Below the pieces are notes generated by a model that made no database searches, was not told the origin of the DNA, and worked only from the letters and a program-made list of their open reading frames with translations. A program made the position numbers and the translations under genes. This document shows, piece by piece, positions 62,679 to 64,000 of a stretch of DNA of 64,000 nt (position 1 is the first letter of the stretch; every line of letters starts with the position of its first letter). Source of the DNA: Pseudomonas saponiphila (GTDB taxonomy: Bacteria > Pseudomonadota > Gammaproteobacteria > Pseudomonadales > Pseudomonadaceae). The stretch lies in NCBI RefSeq assembly GCF_900105185.1, contig NZ_FNTJ01000002.1:372001-436000 (forward strand). The letters run 5' to 3'.

Positions 62679-63129
62679 GTCAAATCTCCTGCTTGATCTT
62701 ATTGCTTTCGATCTTTCTTAGAAGGCCAGCGCACTGCGGAGGGTGCGACTGGGGCGGCCGATCAGCACGATCCCGCTGAAATCGCAGCGGGGCGCGGCAT
62801 TTTGCAGGCGAACTTTGAGGCCTTCAAGGGATTCTGACTAGTGACGGAAAATTAACTACAAGTCACCCCGTGACCGAATGTCGCAAGGGGTGGGGTTAAA
62901 CCCTTGTAAGCCGTGCCTTTCAAGGCTTTCATCGCTTAAATAAGATTTTTCTCATCCGCTGTGTGAATAGTCTTACATTACTGTCAAATAAACCCTACAA
63001 GCCGCGTGGTTAGGCGCTTTTAGGACTATTGTCCGAGGTGTCGGTACAGTCTGTCGAAATGCGACAAATAGTTATATCTGTAGGGCTTTCTATTTTCTGA
63101 CTACGAGGTCAGCTAATCACTGAAAGCCT
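62679..63129. other. Intergenic region upstream of the pnt operon
   Basis: This 451-bp region lies between two genes on the same strand and should hold the LysR-gene terminator and the pnt promoter. It becomes AT-rich from about 62930. A short stem TGTCG-AAATG-CGACA lies at 63052-63066. I find no gene and no convincing promoter. Confidence 0.45.
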
Positions 63130-64000
63130 TTACCCTTCGAGGTTGTAGCTGTGTGCCTGATTCACCAGCCAATCGCGAAAAGCCCGTAAAGAGGCGGATT
63201 CCACCTTGCGCTCGGGAATCATCAGGTAATACGCCTTGATGCTGGTCAGAGCCTGCGGGTTGGCAATGACCAGGCGTCTTTCCGCCAGTTCGCGCTGGAT
63301 CAGGAAAGCTGGAATCAGCGCGATACCCATGTCGTGCATGGCTGCCTGGGCGAGCATGGAGAATAGCTCGTAGCGCGGGCCTGTCATGTCGCGGGGGACG
63401 TTCAACTGCTGTGAGTTGAACCATTGGCGCCAGGCATAGGGGCGGGTGGTCTGTTGCAGCAGGGGCAGTTCGGCAATGGCTTCGGCGCTCAGCTGCTGCC
63501 GATCAGCCAACAGGGCCGGGCTGCACACCGGTACCGGGTGCTCGCCCATCAGGCGATGGGACTGGGTGCCGGACCAATCGGCATCACCAAAGTAGATGGC
63601 AGCGTCGAAAGGTGTGTCTGCAAACAGGAAGGGGCGCGTGCGGTTGGTCAGGTTGACGGTGACTTCGGGGTGTTGCTGCTGGAAATCCTTGAGGCGCGGC
63701 AGCAGCCACTGGGTGCCGAAGGTCGGTACCACCGCCAGCTCGATGACATTGGCGCCCTGTTGCCCCATCACGGAGAGTGTGTCGCGCTCCACCGCATCCA
63801 GCTGTGTCGCGACCCGGCGGCTGTAGGAGAGTCCGGCTTCGGTGAGCTTGACGCCTCGCCGCGAGCGTCGGAACAGTTCCACGCCGAGAAACTCCTCCAG
63901 GCTGGCGATCTGTCGGCAGACGGCGCCCTGGGTCAGGGAAAGCTCCTGCGCTGCCTTGGTGAAGCTTTCGTGCCGGGCAGCGGCCTCGAAGCTGATCAGG
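63130..64000 (-). CDS. LysR-type transcriptional regulator, 5' end outside window
   Basis: The frame is open to the window edge. The helix-turn-helix is visible as SFTKAAQELSLTQGAVCRQIASLEEFLGVELFRRS, written here in parts: SFTKAAQELSLTQG, then AVCRQIASLEEFLG. An effector-binding domain of about 200 residues follows (VVPTFGTQWLLPRLKDFQQQHPE). Only a few residues of the start are missing. The internal GTG at 63882 is not the start. The pattern resembles GcvA-type members. Its target is unknown. Confidence 0.9.
   Translation of the reverse strand, partial: LISFEAAARHESFTKAAQELSLTQGAVCRQIASLEEFLGVELFRRSRRGVKLTEAGLSYSRRVATQLDAVERDTLSVMGQQGANVIELAVVPTFGTQWLLPRLKDFQQQHPEVTVNLTNRTRPFLFADTPFDAAIYFGDADWSGTQSHRLMGEHPVPVCSPALLADRQQLSAEAIAELPLLQQTTRPYAWRQWFNSQQLNVPRDMTGPRYELFSMLAQAAMHDMGIALIPAFLIQRELAERRLVIANPQALTSIKAYYLMIPERKVESASLRAFRDWLVNQAHSYNLEG

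Noticed and set aside
1..64000. CRISPR arrays, prophage, tRNA or rRNA genes, toxin-antitoxin or defence systems
   Set aside because: No spaced direct repeats, cloverleaf-like segments, integrase or defence-type proteins were seen; the only mobile DNA is the IS3 element and REPINs.

Overview
The window is high-GC chromosomal DNA of a fluorescent Pseudomonas, probably of the P. fluorescens/P. protegens/P. chlororaphis type. The clues are protein families that sit together in Pseudomonas (aa3 oxidase cluster, metNIQ, znuABC-zur, polA-ersA-engB, kinB-algB), REP/REPIN palindromes of the GGCAAGCCGGCTCCTAC and GGGCTCGCCCGCGA types, and the sRNA gene ersA behind an AlgU-type promoter. Nearly all of it reads as core chromosome. 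The only mobile element is one IS3-family insertion sequence.

Layout. 1-2640: the end of a radical SAM gene, a beta-carbonic anhydrase and a conserved hypothetical gene. 2840-11730: the aa3 cytochrome c oxidase cluster, with subunits II, I and III, Cox11/CtaG and SURF1 assembly factors, a CxxxC membrane protein of unknown role, heme O/A synthesis (CyoE, CtaA) and a SCO copper chaperone. An inward-facing DUF2909 gene splits the cluster in two. 11747-14265: the methionine importer metNIQ, divergent from the large catalase katE. 16681-20521: a lipoprotein gene and znuBC-zur, divergent from znuA, with one Zur-like box in a 57-bp gap. 20613-25840: thrB, a DUF2782 gene, polA, ersA, a long palindrome and engB. 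26034-33494: cytochromes c5 and c4, dsbA, an EEP-fold phosphatase, a diguanylate cyclase, an AmpD-type amidase lipoprotein and an EAL phosphodiesterase with a CSS-type sensor. 33499-36640: kinB-algB. 37081-38087: a small operon ending in an Ivy-family lysozyme-inhibitor homologue, behind a possible sigma-54 promoter. 38832-41570: gltP and a SpmAB-like membrane protein. 41596-42818: the IS3-family element, inserted inside a REP palindrome.

42869-46383: an Mla-type lipid transport operon (STAS-permease fusion, ATPase, MCE protein, lipoprotein). 46438-53816: a DUF5924 protein, an M16 peptidase homologue with a C-terminal anchor, a Na/Pi-cotransporter homologue, a TerC protein, a CitMHS transporter and a GFA-fold protein. 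53884-56916: a secreted DUF4105 protein that carries both an HExxH motif and a permuted-papain-like His/Cys pair, together with three paralogous secreted DUF2388 proteins. 57084-57789: two DUF1127 micro-proteins whose upstream regions share an identical 11-mer. 58109-62678: a succinate/acetate CoA-transferase and the three-gene transhydrogenase pntAA-pntAB-pntB. The window ends inside a LysR-type regulator.

I see no CRISPR array, prophage, defence island or secondary-metabolite cluster. The least-explained parts are the DUF4105/DUF2388 cluster, the DUF1127 promoters, the CxxxC protein in the oxidase cluster, and the REP-inserted IS copy, whose transposase lacks its catalytic glutamate.
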